Assembly (NCBI GenBank): GCA_049423145.1
Contig: JBMSQF010000007.1
Coordinates: 1 to 56,311, forward strand
DNA length: 56,311 bases
Direction: 5' to 3'
Source: RFTU01 sp049423145
GTDB lineage: Bacteria > Pseudomonadota > Gammaproteobacteria > Burkholderiales > Burkholderiaceae_C
Each line of letters opens with the position of its first letter. The stretch's first letter is position 1. Both the position numbers and the translations under genes were made by a program. Below are positions 1 through 8,547 of the stretch, one piece after another. The notes beneath the pieces were generated by a model. It was not told the origin of the DNA and made no database searches. It saw only the letters and a program-made list of their open reading frames with translations.

Positions 1-514
1 GCTGGCGCATGCCGCCGGAAAACTGATGCGGGTACTGGTCGATCCGCGCCTCGGGGGCCGGGATCCCGGTCTCGGCCAGCAGGCGGATGGCCCTCTCCCG
101 GGCCTGCGTTTCGTTGAGCGGCAGGTGCGTGCGGATGGTCTCGATGAGTTGCTGCCCCACCGTGTAGAGCGGGTTCAAGGACGTCAGCGGGTCCTGGAAG
201 ATGGCCCCGATGGATCGGCCGCGGATCTTGCGCATCGCCTCATCGGGCAGCTTGTCGATGCGCTGGCCTTCGAGCAGGATCTCCCCGCCAGCCACGCGCC
301 CGGGCGGCTCCAACAGACCGATGATCGACGCGCCGGTCAACGATTTGCCAGCCCCGGATTCACCCACCACGCCCAGGATTTCACCCGGGGCGATCGAAAA
401 GCTCACGCCGTCCAGCGCCCGCAGGACACCCTGGCGGGTCGGGAACTCGACCACCAGATCGCGCACTTCCAGCAGCGGCTGTTCAGGGGATTCGGTGCTC
501 ATCGAAGCAGACAT
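1..514 (-). CDS. Peptide/nickel ABC transporter ATP-binding protein (DppD/OppD-like), 3' end missing
   Basis: This is the N-terminal part of an ABC ATPase that would energise import of a di- or oligopeptide through the two permeases encoded just upstream. The visible protein (about 170 residues) has a Walker A motif GESGAGKS near residue 50, the Q-loop in IFQDPLTSLNP, and the start of the signature in SGGMRQ, where the window ends. IFQDPLTSLNP is typical of the DppD/OppD/GsiA group. Two in-frame ATG starts exist, at 514 and 502; neither has a strong ribosome binding site, so the start is uncertain. It lies 37 bp behind the second permease gene and is surely in the same operon. Walker B and the C-terminal oligopeptide domain lie off the left edge. 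The substrate cannot be told from sequence. Confidence 0.92.
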   Translation of the reverse strand, partial: MSASMSTESPEQPLLEVRDLVVEFPTRQGVLRALDGVSFSIAPGEILGVVGESGAGKSLTGASIIGLLEPPGRVAGGEILLEGQRIDKLPDEAMRKIRGRSIGAIFQDPLTSLNPLYTVGQQLIETIRTHLPLNETQARERAIRLLAETGIPAPEARIDQYPHQFSGGMRQ

Positions 515-551
515 GCAAGGGTCGGATGGATGGGGTGGTGTGGAGCCGTCA

Positions 552-1463
552 TCAGCGCAGGCGCGGATTGAGCGCATCGCGCAGCCAGTCGCCCAGCAGG
601 TTCACGCTCAAGGCGATCATGACCAGCACCACACCGGGGAAGATGGTGATCCACCATTCACCGGAGAACAGGAAATCGTTGCCGATGCGGATCAAGGTGC
701 CCAGCGATGGTGAGGTGGGTGGAACACCAACGCCCAAAAAAGACAGGGTGGCCTCGGTGAGGATGGCCGTGGCCACCTGGATGGTGGCCAGCACCAGCAC
801 CGGGCCCATCACATTGGGCATCACATGGCGGAACATGATGCGCCAGGGCGCGACGCCGACCACCCGCGCGGCCTGCACGTACTCCTTGTTGCGCTCCACC
901 AGCGTGGAACCCCGCACCGTTCGTGCGTACTGCACCCATCCCGACATCGCGATGGCCAGGATGAGCACCGCAAAGGCGAGCGTCTCGTGGGCGTTCGGAA
1001 ACAGCGCGCGTCCGACCCCATCAATCAACAGGGCCACCAGGATGGAGGGAAAGCTCAACATCACATCGCAGGTGCGCATGATGAACGCATCCACTCGGCC
1101 ACCGACAAAGCCCGAGAGCAGGCCCAGGCCGACGCCGATCACCACCGAGAGCACCACCGAGGCCAAGCCCACGAGCAGGGAGATGCGCGCGCCATACATC
1201 AGGGCTGACAGGATGTCGCGGCCCTGATCGTCCGTTCCCAGCAGGTACTGCGGCTTGCCCTCTGGCGACCAGGCAGGCGGCAGACGCGCGTCGCTCAAAT
1301 CCAGGGCAGCCAGGTCAAAGGGATTGAAGGGCGCGACCCAGGGCGCCAACAAGGAACAGAAGGCACACAGCAGGGCCACCAGGGCCGCCAGGATGGCCAC
1401 CGGCGAGGTGCGGAAACTGAACCACACATCGCTGTCGAAGAAGCGTTGCCACGGCGTGCTCAT
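552..1463 (-). CDS. Peptide ABC transporter permease (DppC/OppC-like)
   Basis: This is an inner-membrane permease of a peptide-type ABC importer, 303 residues, the usual DppC length. It starts MSTPWQRFF and has an N-terminal membrane segment at about residues 20-45, as in OppC N-terminal domains. The motif LLGTDDQGRDILS is diagnostic of DppC/OppC. The EAA loop (YVQAARVVGVAPWRIMFRH) contacts the ATPase, and the protein ends DALNPRLR. The start is chosen because GGGGGAGGG lies 7 nt upstream of ATG 1463. The start codon follows the stop of the partner permease by 1 nt, so the two are translationally coupled. A start further upstream would lie inside the partner gene and has no family support. 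Confidence 0.95.
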   Translation of the reverse strand: MSTPWQRFFDSDVWFSFRTSPVAILAALVALLCAFCSLLAPWVAPFNPFDLAALDLSDARLPPAWSPEGKPQYLLGTDDQGRDILSALMYGARISLLVGLASVVLSVVIGVGLGLLSGFVGGRVDAFIMRTCDVMLSFPSILVALLIDGVGRALFPNAHETLAFAVLILAIAMSGWVQYARTVRGSTLVERNKEYVQAARVVGVAPWRIMFRHVMPNVMGPVLVLATIQVATAILTEATLSFLGVGVPPTSPSLGTLIRIGNDFLFSGEWWITIFPGVVLVMIALSVNLLGDWLRDALNPRLR

Positions 1464-1464
1464 C

Positions 1465-2448
1465 TCAGTGCCCTCCCCCAGCGCGGTCCACGCGCAAGCG
1501 CGGGTCCACCGCGAAGTACAGCAGGTCCACCGCGAGGTTGATGGCGACGAAGATGAGGGCAATCAGACACAGGTAGGCGGCCATCACCGGCACATCGGCA
1601 AACTGCACCGCCTGGATGAACAGCAGCCCCATGCCGGGCCACTGGAACACGGTCTCGGTGATGATGGCAAAGGCGATCAGGGAACCCAGTTGAAGGCCGG
1701 TGATGGTGATGACCGGCACCAAGGTGTTCTTCAGGGCGTGGCCGAAGTACACCGAGCGCTGGCTCAAACCACGCGCCCGCGCAAACTTGATGTAGTCGGT
1801 GCGCAGCACCTCCAGCATCTCCGCCCGAACCAGGCGCATGATGAGGGTGAGCTGAAAGACGCTCAGCGTGATGGCCGGCAGCACCAGATGCTTCCAACCG
1901 TCCACCGTCAAGAGGCCGGTCGTCCACCCCCCGATGGCCACCACCTCGCCACGCCCGAAACTGGGCAGCCACTTCAATATCACCGCAAACACCAGGATCA
2001 GCAGGATGCCGATCAGGAAGGTGGGCAGCGAGACGCCCAGCAGTGAAAAGCCCATCATCAACTGGGACAGCACATTGCCACGCTTGAGTGCCGCATAGAC
2101 CCCCATGGGAATGCCCACGGCCAAGGCGATCACCGCAGCCAAGAGCGCCAATTCCAGCGTGGCGGGAAATCGTTCGGCGATCAACTCCGACACCTTGCGG
2201 CCCTGCCGCAGGCTCAATCCGAAATCGCCCTGCACCGCGTTGCCCACGAAGGCTGCGAACTGCACGGGGAAGGGCTGGTCAAGCCCGAGGTCGGCACGCA
2301 GACGCTCTTTCTGTTCCTGCGTGGCGTCCTGACCCAGCATGTTGAGCACCGGGTCGCCCACGTACTGGAACAGCATGAACGCGATGAAACCCACGGTGAG
2401 CAGCACCAGTGAGGCTTGGAAGAGGCGCCGAAGAATGAAGACCAGCAT
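1465..2448 (-). CDS. Peptide ABC transporter permease (DppB/OppB-like)
   Basis: This is the first permease of the peptide-type ABC importer, 327 residues with about six membrane segments. It begins MLVFILRRLFQ, the typical DppB start, and carries the EAA-like loop DYIKFARARGLSQRSV and the DppB C-terminal pattern DLLYFAVDPRLR. It pairs with the permease gene 1 nt downstream. The start codon lies 4 nt beyond the T-run of the terminator that ends the porin unit, and no good ribosome binding site is visible outside that hairpin. Expression therefore probably depends on read-through from the porin gene. No substrate-binding protein gene is present between the porin and this gene; it may lie beyond the left edge. 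Confidence 0.95.
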   Translation of the reverse strand: MLVFILRRLFQASLVLLTVGFIAFMLFQYVGDPVLNMLGQDATQEQKERLRADLGLDQPFPVQFAAFVGNAVQGDFGLSLRQGRKVSELIAERFPATLELALLAAVIALAVGIPMGVYAALKRGNVLSQLMMGFSLLGVSLPTFLIGILLILVFAVILKWLPSFGRGEVVAIGGWTTGLLTVDGWKHLVLPAITLSVFQLTLIMRLVRAEMLEVLRTDYIKFARARGLSQRSVYFGHALKNTLVPVITITGLQLGSLIAFAIITETVFQWPGMGLLFIQAVQFADVPVMAAYLCLIALIFVAINLAVDLLYFAVDPRLRVDRAGGGH

Positions 2449-2452
2449 GAAT

Positions 2453-2485
2453 AAAAAAGCCCCGCCGCATCGCTGCGACGGGGCT
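2453..2485 (-). terminator. Intrinsic terminator behind the porin gene
   Basis: On the minus strand a stem of about 11 bp, AGCCCCGTCGC against GCGGCGGGGCT (one G-U wobble), has a 5-nt loop and is followed by six T. It lies 43 bp behind the porin stop codon. The descending arm and T-run abut the start codon of the permease gene at 2448. Confidence 0.85.
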
Positions 2486-2527
2486 GGATGTTAGCGTGAG
2501 CCGAAAGGGCTTCGGCTCAGGCGGGCA

Positions 2528-3625
2528 TCAGAACGCGTGGATCACGCCTGCCGACAGGGCAGTCTGGTTGTTGCCCGGACGGGGGTTGGCGCGGGCACCC
2601 CAGGTCGGCACGAAGGTGGTGACCGTGCCGTTGTCGATGCTGTTCATGAGGCCATACAGCGTGGTGCGGGGGCTCAGGGCATAGCGGGCCTGCAGCGTGG
2701 TGACCTTGGTGCCTTCGAAGTCGTTGTACGACACCGAGGCGGAAGCCTGCTTGCTGAAGGCGTAACCGGCGTGCACCGACGAACCATCACGGGTCGACGT
2801 GGTCGCCGATGCGTTGGCAATCGCACCCTTGACCTGGAAGAAGCCCGCACCCAGGGTGATCGGGCCCATGGCGTAGCGGGCGTTGATGTACTGGGCTTCC
2901 TTCTTGCCGACAGCCGGGGCCGCCACGACGGTGGACACACCGGAGGTCGCTGCCACTTCAGCAGCGGTCAGGCCACCATCGACCTTCTCGTAGCCGGCCG
3001 ATGCGTTCAGGGGGCCCTTGGAGTAAACAGCCACCGCAGCCATCATGGTGCCGTCGCCGGTACGACCCGCGACGTTGCTCATGCCGTGCTGCAGGTGCAC
3101 GGTGAAGCCGTTGACGGCAGGCGACACATAGGTCACCGCGTTCTTCGTCCAGAAATCAGCGTAACCCATGGCGACCGCACGAGCCGTTTGGGTGGAGTTG
3201 GCTGCATGGATCTGGTCCACGCCCGCACCGATCAGGAACGGGTTCAGGCGACGGCCCAGGGTGACCTGGCCGAAGCTGCCGGCCAAGCCGACATAAGAGC
3301 CGCGGCGGAACAGGGCGCCGCTGCTGTAGGAGTTGGCGGCCGTGGCATCGAAGGTACCGTTGGTGATGTTCACGTCGGCGGTCAGTTCGAAGATGGCGCG
3401 CAAGCCACCGCCGATGTTCTCGGAACCGCGCATGCCGAACTGGGAAGAAGCCACGTTGCTGTCGGTCAGGCCGGTGAACGAGGCGCCAGCGGCGTTCTTG
3501 TCAACGTTGGTCACGCTGGCGTCCAGAATGCCGAACAGCGTCACGGACGAAGCCGGGGCAGCTGCTTGGGCGAATGCGGTGCCGGTAGAGGCCAGAACGG
3601 CCAAGGCGACGAGGGTTTTCTTCAT
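2528..3625 (-). CDS. Outer-membrane porin, Omp32/Porin_4 type
   Basis: This is a general diffusion porin of the betaproteobacterial type, predicted to form a trimeric 16-strand beta-barrel in the outer membrane. The protein is 365 residues. It starts MKKTLVALAVLA, a signal peptide with likely cleavage after AFA at about residue 20. The mature part opens with SSVTLFGILDASVTNVDKN, the standard first strand of these porins. GMRGSENIGGGLRAIFELT is the usual second and third strand pattern, and the protein ends in phenylalanine (VIHAF), the signal for outer-membrane insertion. ATG 3625 has AGGAGA 8 nt upstream. It is followed by a strong terminator and then peptide ABC importer genes in the same direction. 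Confidence 0.95.
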   Translation of the reverse strand: MKKTLVALAVLASTGTAFAQAAAPASSVTLFGILDASVTNVDKNAAGASFTGLTDSNVASSQFGMRGSENIGGGLRAIFELTADVNITNGTFDATAANSYSSGALFRRGSYVGLAGSFGQVTLGRRLNPFLIGAGVDQIHAANSTQTARAVAMGYADFWTKNAVTYVSPAVNGFTVHLQHGMSNVAGRTGDGTMMAAVAVYSKGPLNASAGYEKVDGGLTAAEVAATSGVSTVVAAPAVGKKEAQYINARYAMGPITLGAGFFQVKGAIANASATTSTRDGSSVHAGYAFSKQASASVSYNDFEGTKVTTLQARYALSPRTTLYGLMNSIDNGTVTTFVPTWGARANPRPGNNQTALSAGVIHAF

Positions 3626-3821
3626 GTGAAGGTTCTCCTGGTTTAAAAAAGTACTCCCTCGGCCGGACAGACCAACGGAGAACTCCCGATTCGGGAAGCT
3701 CGTCACATTTCATCAGCGAACGGACCATTCGCCTAGAGAAAGGCCTGAAGAATGTCCGATAATGTTGCTCGGCTACAACGAGGCCAGGCCCCATCCGCCG
3801 GGGAACCGGCCCTATTTGTCT
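3626..3821. promoter_or_regulatory. Divergent promoter region between the porin gene and coq7
   Basis: This 196-bp gap must hold promoters for both genes. For coq7 a good -10-like GATAAT is at 3758-3763 (plus strand) without a convincing -35. A 13-bp perfect inverted repeat TCCCGATTCGGGA lies at 3684-3696, about 60 bp upstream of the porin start, and could be an operator or an mRNA hairpin. No ORF in the gap looks real. Confidence 0.45.
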
Positions 3822-4472
3822 ATGACAACCCGTTCACTGTCCCGCCTTGACCAGGCCCTGGCGGCCGCCGATCAGGCGCTTCGCACCCTCGGCGGAGCCG
3901 TTTCGGCCTCCCGGCCGGCCCCTGCTCCATTGGCCACCTCGGGAACCCACCCGCCCCTGACCGAGGCCCAGCGCCGCGAATCGGCCGCGCTCATGCGGGT
4001 CAACCATGTGGGTGAAGTCTGCGCCCAGGCGCTCTACCAGGCCCAGGCCTTGATGGCGCGCACGCCCGAACGGCGCGAACACCTGCTGCGCGCCGCCCAG
4101 GAGGAACTCGATCACCTGGCCTGGACGCAACAGCGCCTGAAGGAACTCAAGGACCGCCCCAGCCTGCTCAACCCCCTGTGGTTTGCCGGGGCGTTTGCCA
4201 TGGGACTGGCCGCGGGCCGGGCCGGCGATGCGGTCAGCCTGGGCTTCGTCGTGGAAACCGAGCGTCAGGTGGAGGAACACCTGGCCGGCCACTTGAACCG
4301 CCTGCCGGCCGAGGACACCGCCTCACGCGCCATCGTGGAACAGATGCGGCAGGATGAGGCTCGCCACGGCCAAGAGGCGCGCGAGGCGGGCGCGGCGCCC
4401 GTCCCGGCGCCGGTTCAAAGCCTGATGAAGTGGGCTGCCCGGGTGATGACGAGCACCGCGCACCGGATCTGA
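3822..4472 (+). CDS. coq7: 2-polyprenyl-3-methyl-6-methoxy-1,4-benzoquinone monooxygenase Coq7
   Basis: Coq7 is a di-iron hydroxylase that adds the last ring hydroxyl group in ubiquinone synthesis at the inner membrane. The 216-residue protein is the usual length. It carries the carboxylate-bridged di-iron ligand pattern: the glutamate in RVNHVGEV, EELDH, the glutamates in VVETERQVEEH, and DEARH near the C-terminus. The hydrophobic stretch LWFAGAFAMGLAAGRAG between the helices is typical of the membrane-associated Coq7 fold. I chose ATG 3822 (MTTRSLSRLDQ), since homologues start about here; an in-frame start at 3762 would add 20 residues with no family character. It converges with the OsmC-family gene, with 15 bp between the stop codons and no obvious terminator. 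Confidence 0.95.
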   Translation: MTTRSLSRLDQALAAADQALRTLGGAVSASRPAPAPLATSGTHPPLTEAQRRESAALMRVNHVGEVCAQALYQAQALMARTPERREHLLRAAQEELDHLAWTQQRLKELKDRPSLLNPLWFAGAFAMGLAAGRAGDAVSLGFVVETERQVEEHLAGHLNRLPAEDTASRAIVEQMRQDEARHGQEAREAGAAPVPAPVQSLMKWAARVMTSTAHRI

Positions 4473-4487
4473 GGCGCTGCGGGCGGC

Positions 4488-4910
4488 TCAGACCTCGGAC
4501 ACTTCGTGGGTGACGACCACCTCGGCCGTCTGGCCCAACATGATGGTGGCCGAACAGTACTTCTCATGGGACATCGCGATCGCCCGCTCCACCGCGGCGG
4601 GCGGCAACTGGCGACCACTGACGATGAAGTGCATTTGGATCTTGGTGAACACCTTTGGATCCGTGGCGGCCCGCTCGGCCGACAGCTGGACGCGGCAGCC
4701 CCGCACGTCGTGGCGTCCCCGCTTCAGGATCAGCACCACGTCGTAGGCCGTACAGCCCCCGGCCCCCGCCAGCAACAGTTCCATCGGCCGAGGGGCCAGG
4801 TTGCGGCCACCGCCGTCGGGCGCTCCGTCCATGTTGACCAGATGGCCGCTGCCGGTCTCGGCGGCAAAGGCCATGCCGCTGGCCGGCATCCAATCAACTG
4901 TGCATTCCAT
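4488..4910 (-). CDS. OsmC family protein (YhfA-like)
   Basis: This is a 140-residue OsmC-fold protein. The family includes thiol-dependent peroxidases that reduce organic hydroperoxides with a pair of cysteines. Both expected cysteines are present, one in the AGAGGCTAYD helix and one in HEKYCSATIML. RPMELLLAGAGGC and the C-terminal GQTAEVVVTHEV fit the YhfA-like subgroup, whose function is poorly known. ATG 4910 (MECTVDWM) is chosen because an AAGGGG box lies about 11 nt upstream; a TTG start at 4943 would add 11 residues. It converges with coq7 and is divergent from the leader region of ilvA. Confidence 0.88.
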   Translation of the reverse strand: MECTVDWMPASGMAFAAETGSGHLVNMDGAPDGGGRNLAPRPMELLLAGAGGCTAYDVVLILKRGRHDVRGCRVQLSAERAATDPKVFTKIQMHFIVSGRQLPPAAVERAIAMSHEKYCSATIMLGQTAEVVVTHEVSEV

Positions 4911-4981
4911 GAATCCATACCCCTTTTTGTTGGCAAATGCCAAGACACCCTCGGCTACACGAGTCGAATTCGCCGGTGTTG

Positions 4982-5010
4982 TTGCAGCGCAGCATACCCG
5001 GTGCTAGACT
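4982..5010 (+). promoter_or_regulatory. Sigma-70-like promoter upstream of the ilvA leader
   Basis: TTGCAG at 4982-4987 and TAGACT at 5005-5010 are separated by exactly 17 bp, which predicts a transcript start near 5016-5018. It points to the terminator at 5120-5150 and then ilvA. No plus-strand gene lies between it and ilvA. Confidence 0.6.
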
Positions 5011-5016
5011 GATTTT

Positions 5017-5150
5017 CATCGAGTGGTGTCAAGCCGAATAGGCACTTTTGCCGTGGCGCGAAAACGTCTTTCAGCCGGCGCCCTCACCGATTGTCTCCTC
5101 CACCTCCCGAGGTGGTTCGGGCCCGAGGTTCACGCCTCGGGCCTTTTTTT
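5017..5150 (+). ncRNA. Short transcribed leader or small RNA ahead of ilvA (putative attenuator)
   Basis: A promoter at 4982-5010 and a strong terminator at 5120-5150 would define an RNA of about 135 nt. Only 29 bp separate the end of the T-run from the ilvA start codon, so ilvA transcription most simply starts at this promoter and reads through the terminator, making the RNA an attenuator-type leader. A stand-alone small RNA is the other reading. A 43-codon frame starting GTG at 5023 ends at TGA 5152, just past the terminator. It has no clear ribosome binding site or run of Ile/Thr codons, so I do not claim a leader peptide. I do not recognise the RNA as 6S or any named family. Confidence 0.4.
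5120..5150 (+). terminator. Intrinsic terminator 29 bp upstream of ilvA
   Basis: A perfect 9-bp stem GGCCCGAGG (5120-5128) and CCTCGGGCC (5135-5143) with a 6-nt loop is followed by seven T. It is oriented on the plus strand although the previous plus-strand gene, coq7, ended 650 bp earlier. A smaller hairpin, CCACC-TCCCGA-GGTGG, sits at 5100-5115. Confidence 0.85.
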
Positions 5151-5179
5151 CTGAGCCGGTGTCCGACAATCGGGGCACG

Positions 5180-6697
<1,518 letters not shown>

Positions 6698-6713
6698 GCG
6701 CGCACCTTCACCT

Positions 6714-7187
6714 TCAGCTTGGCGGCAGGGCCGCACCCGCGGGCACGCCGGTGGCCGGCGGCGGCAGCAAGGGCACCTGCAGGGTCAGCGTCGCGGGCCC
6801 GCCGGGCGGCCCCAACTTGACCGTATGGGCCGTGACCTCCATCACCAGCAGGCCGCCTTCCAGGACATCGCCCGCGCGCAAGGCGCGGGGTGGCTTGCCG
6901 TCGATGGACACCAGCGCCACGCCGGGACCTGAGGGTCTCACGGGGCCCGCCACACCCACCAACCGGAACCGATTGGCTTGCGCGGCCACAGGCGGCGCTG
7001 CGCTGGCGGCGGCCCCTCGCCCGAAGAGTGCCGACCAATCGGCCACCGGTACCGGCGCGTCCGGGGCCACCCGGCCCGACACAGGCTGGGGCGTGCCGGG
7101 GGCTGATCGCATCATCGGCAGTGCCCAGGCCACCACACTCGCGCCAACCGCGAGCCAGACGAAGAAGGTGAGCAGTCGGCTCCACAT
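6714..7187 (-). CDS. gspC: Type II secretion system protein GspC (short form)
   Basis: GspC is the inner-membrane clamp protein that links the secretion platform to the secretin through its periplasmic HR domain. This one is 157 residues. A membrane segment at about residues 5-20 (LLTFFVWLAVGASVVAW) is followed by a linker and an HR domain (RFRLVGVAGPVRP, GVALVSIDGKPPRALRAGD). The C-terminal PDZ or coiled-coil domain of longer GspC proteins is absent and the end is Pro/Ala-rich. It is divergent from the gspG-F operon, with 64 bp between start codons. Start ATG 7187 is chosen because it directly precedes the membrane segment; its ribosome binding site is weak. It ends 16 bp from the ilvA stop, convergent. 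Confidence 0.85.
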   Translation of the reverse strand: MWSRLLTFFVWLAVGASVVAWALPMMRSAPGTPQPVSGRVAPDAPVPVADWSALFGRGAAASAAPPVAAQANRFRLVGVAGPVRPSGPGVALVSIDGKPPRALRAGDVLEGGLLVMEVTAHTVKLGPPGGPATLTLQVPLLPPPATGVPAGAALPPS

Positions 7188-7251
7188 GGTCTGCGTATCA
7201 TAGGCGCGCAGTGGGCCGATCGCCGCGGGCCCACCCACCAACAGGCCGAAC

Positions 7252-7698
7252 ATGAACCGCTTTGCCCCATCTGCACGCCCCCGTCGCTCAAGTTCTGCGG
7301 GGTTCACCCTGATCGAACTGATGGTGGTTCTGGTCATCATCGGCGTGTTGGCTGCGCTGGTGGTCCCCAATGTGCTGGACCGTGCCGACGATGCCCGTGC
7401 AACGGCCGCACGCACCGATGTGAACAACCTCACCCAGGCCCTGAAGCTGTACCGGCTCGACAACCTGCGCTACCCCACCACCGAGCAGGGATTGCAGGCC
7501 TTGGTCGCGCGGCCCACCACCGGCCCACAAGCGCCCAACTGGAAGCCCTATCTGGAAAGGCTCCCCCTGGACCCTTGGGGACAGCCTTACCAGTACCTCC
7601 ATCCGGGCCTCAAGGGTGAGGTCGATGTCTTCAGCTTCGGCGCTGACGGCAAATCCGGCGGTAACGGGCGCGATGCCGACATCGGTTCCTGGCAGTAA
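7252..7698 (+). CDS. gspG: Type II secretion system major pseudopilin GspG
   Basis: GspG is the main subunit of the periplasmic pseudopilus that pushes exoproteins through the secretin. The 148-residue protein has a prepilin leader ending in Gly17 with mature Phe18 (G/FTLIELMVV) and Glu at mature position 5. This is followed by the long hydrophobic helix and the GspG-specific PTTEQGLQALV and LPLDPWGQPYQY motifs. The C-terminal FSFGADGKSGGNGRDADIGSW is the conserved calcium-binding loop. It is the first gene of the main gsp operon and overlaps gspH by 26 nt. Confidence 0.97.
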   Translation: MNRFAPSARPRRSSSAGFTLIELMVVLVIIGVLAALVVPNVLDRADDARATAARTDVNNLTQALKLYRLDNLRYPTTEQGLQALVARPTTGPQAPNWKPYLERLPLDPWGQPYQYLHPGLKGEVDVFSFGADGKSGGNGRDADIGSWQ

Positions 7699-8179
7699 GC
7701 CATCGGCCCGCAAGGGCCACCAGGCGGGCTTCACGCTGCTGGAGTTGCTGGTGGTCATCACCATCATCGCGCTGGCGACGGGCTTGGCAGTGCTGGCCCT
7801 GCGTGACCCGGGCCGTTCACGACTGGAGCAGGAGGCCGCGCGACTGGCGGCGGTGCTGGATGCGGCACGCGTGGAATCGCGAACCACCGGTGCGGTGCTG
7901 ACCTGGCAGCCCCTGCCAGGCTCACCGGGCGCAGAGGGCCGCGGCGCCGACCCGGCGCGTGCGGACTTCGTGTTCGAACCGCGGTCTGCCCTGCCGCCGC
8001 AGTGGCCCCATCGTTGGCTGCACGCCGAAACGCGCGCCGAGGTGATCGGAACGCCGCGGTTGGTGCTGGGCCCCGAGCCCCTGATTCCCGCCCAAAGGGT
8101 ACGGCTGAGCCTGGGCGACCAGCAGATCGTGCTGACCACCGACGGCCTGCACGGGTTCAGCGTTGAGGACCGCCGATGA
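7673..8179 (+). CDS. gspH: Type II secretion system minor pseudopilin GspH
   Basis: GspH is a minor pseudopilin of the type II secretion tip complex. The start at ATG 7673, inside the end of gspG, gives 168 residues and a leader of 19 residues ending in glycine before FTLLELLVVITIIA. After the hydrophobic helix comes a variable domain with LEQEAARLAAVLDAARVESR, the usual GspH helix. An earlier in-frame start at 7616 would give a leader far longer than normal. The stop overlaps the start of gspI by ATGA. Confidence 0.9.
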   Translation: MPTSVPGSKPSARKGHQAGFTLLELLVVITIIALATGLAVLALRDPGRSRLEQEAARLAAVLDAARVESRTTGAVLTWQPLPGSPGAEGRGADPARADFVFEPRSALPPQWPHRWLHAETRAEVIGTPRLVLGPEPLIPAQRVRLSLGDQQIVLTTDGLHGFSVEDRR

Positions 8180-8547
8180 ATCAGCGCGCCCGGCCCACCG
8201 CCGGCTTCACCTTGGTCGAGGTGCTGGTGGCCTTGGCCATCCTGGCCCTGACGCTTGGCGCCGGTGTGAAGGCCTCCGGTGCCTTGGTGCTCAACGCCCA
8301 GCGGCAAACCCAGATGTCCGCCGCCCAGTGGTGCGCCGACAACCACCTCACCGAACTCAAGCTCACGCGCGCCTTTCCGGGTGCCGGCACCAGCGAATTC
8401 GTTTGTGAGCAACTCGGGGCCCGCTACCGCGGCATGCGCCGAACGCAGAACACCCCCAACCCGAACTTCCGCCGCGTGGATGTGCAGATCCTGAGCGAAG
8501 AAGGGTACGGTCTGCTCACGGTATCCACCGTGCTCCCCCGGTTCTGA
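8176..8547 (+). CDS. gspI: Type II secretion system minor pseudopilin GspI
   Basis: GspI forms the core of the pseudopilus tip with GspJ and GspK. The 123-residue protein has the leader MNQRARPTAG cleaved before FTLVEVLVALAILAL, then the GspI-type WCADNHLTELKL helix and a short beta domain. Length and motif order match the family. It overlaps gspH by ATGA and gspJ by TGATG, so translation is coupled. Confidence 0.95.
   Translation: MNQRARPTAGFTLVEVLVALAILALTLGAGVKASGALVLNAQRQTQMSAAQWCADNHLTELKLTRAFPGAGTSEFVCEQLGARYRGMRRTQNTPNPNFRRVDVQILSEEGYGLLTVSTVLPRF

Noticed and set aside
5017..5150. 6S RNA or a tRNA ahead of ilvA
   Set aside because: It is too short for 6S RNA with no open-bubble architecture seen, and it lacks a cloverleaf or CCA end; kept only as an unnamed leader or small RNA.
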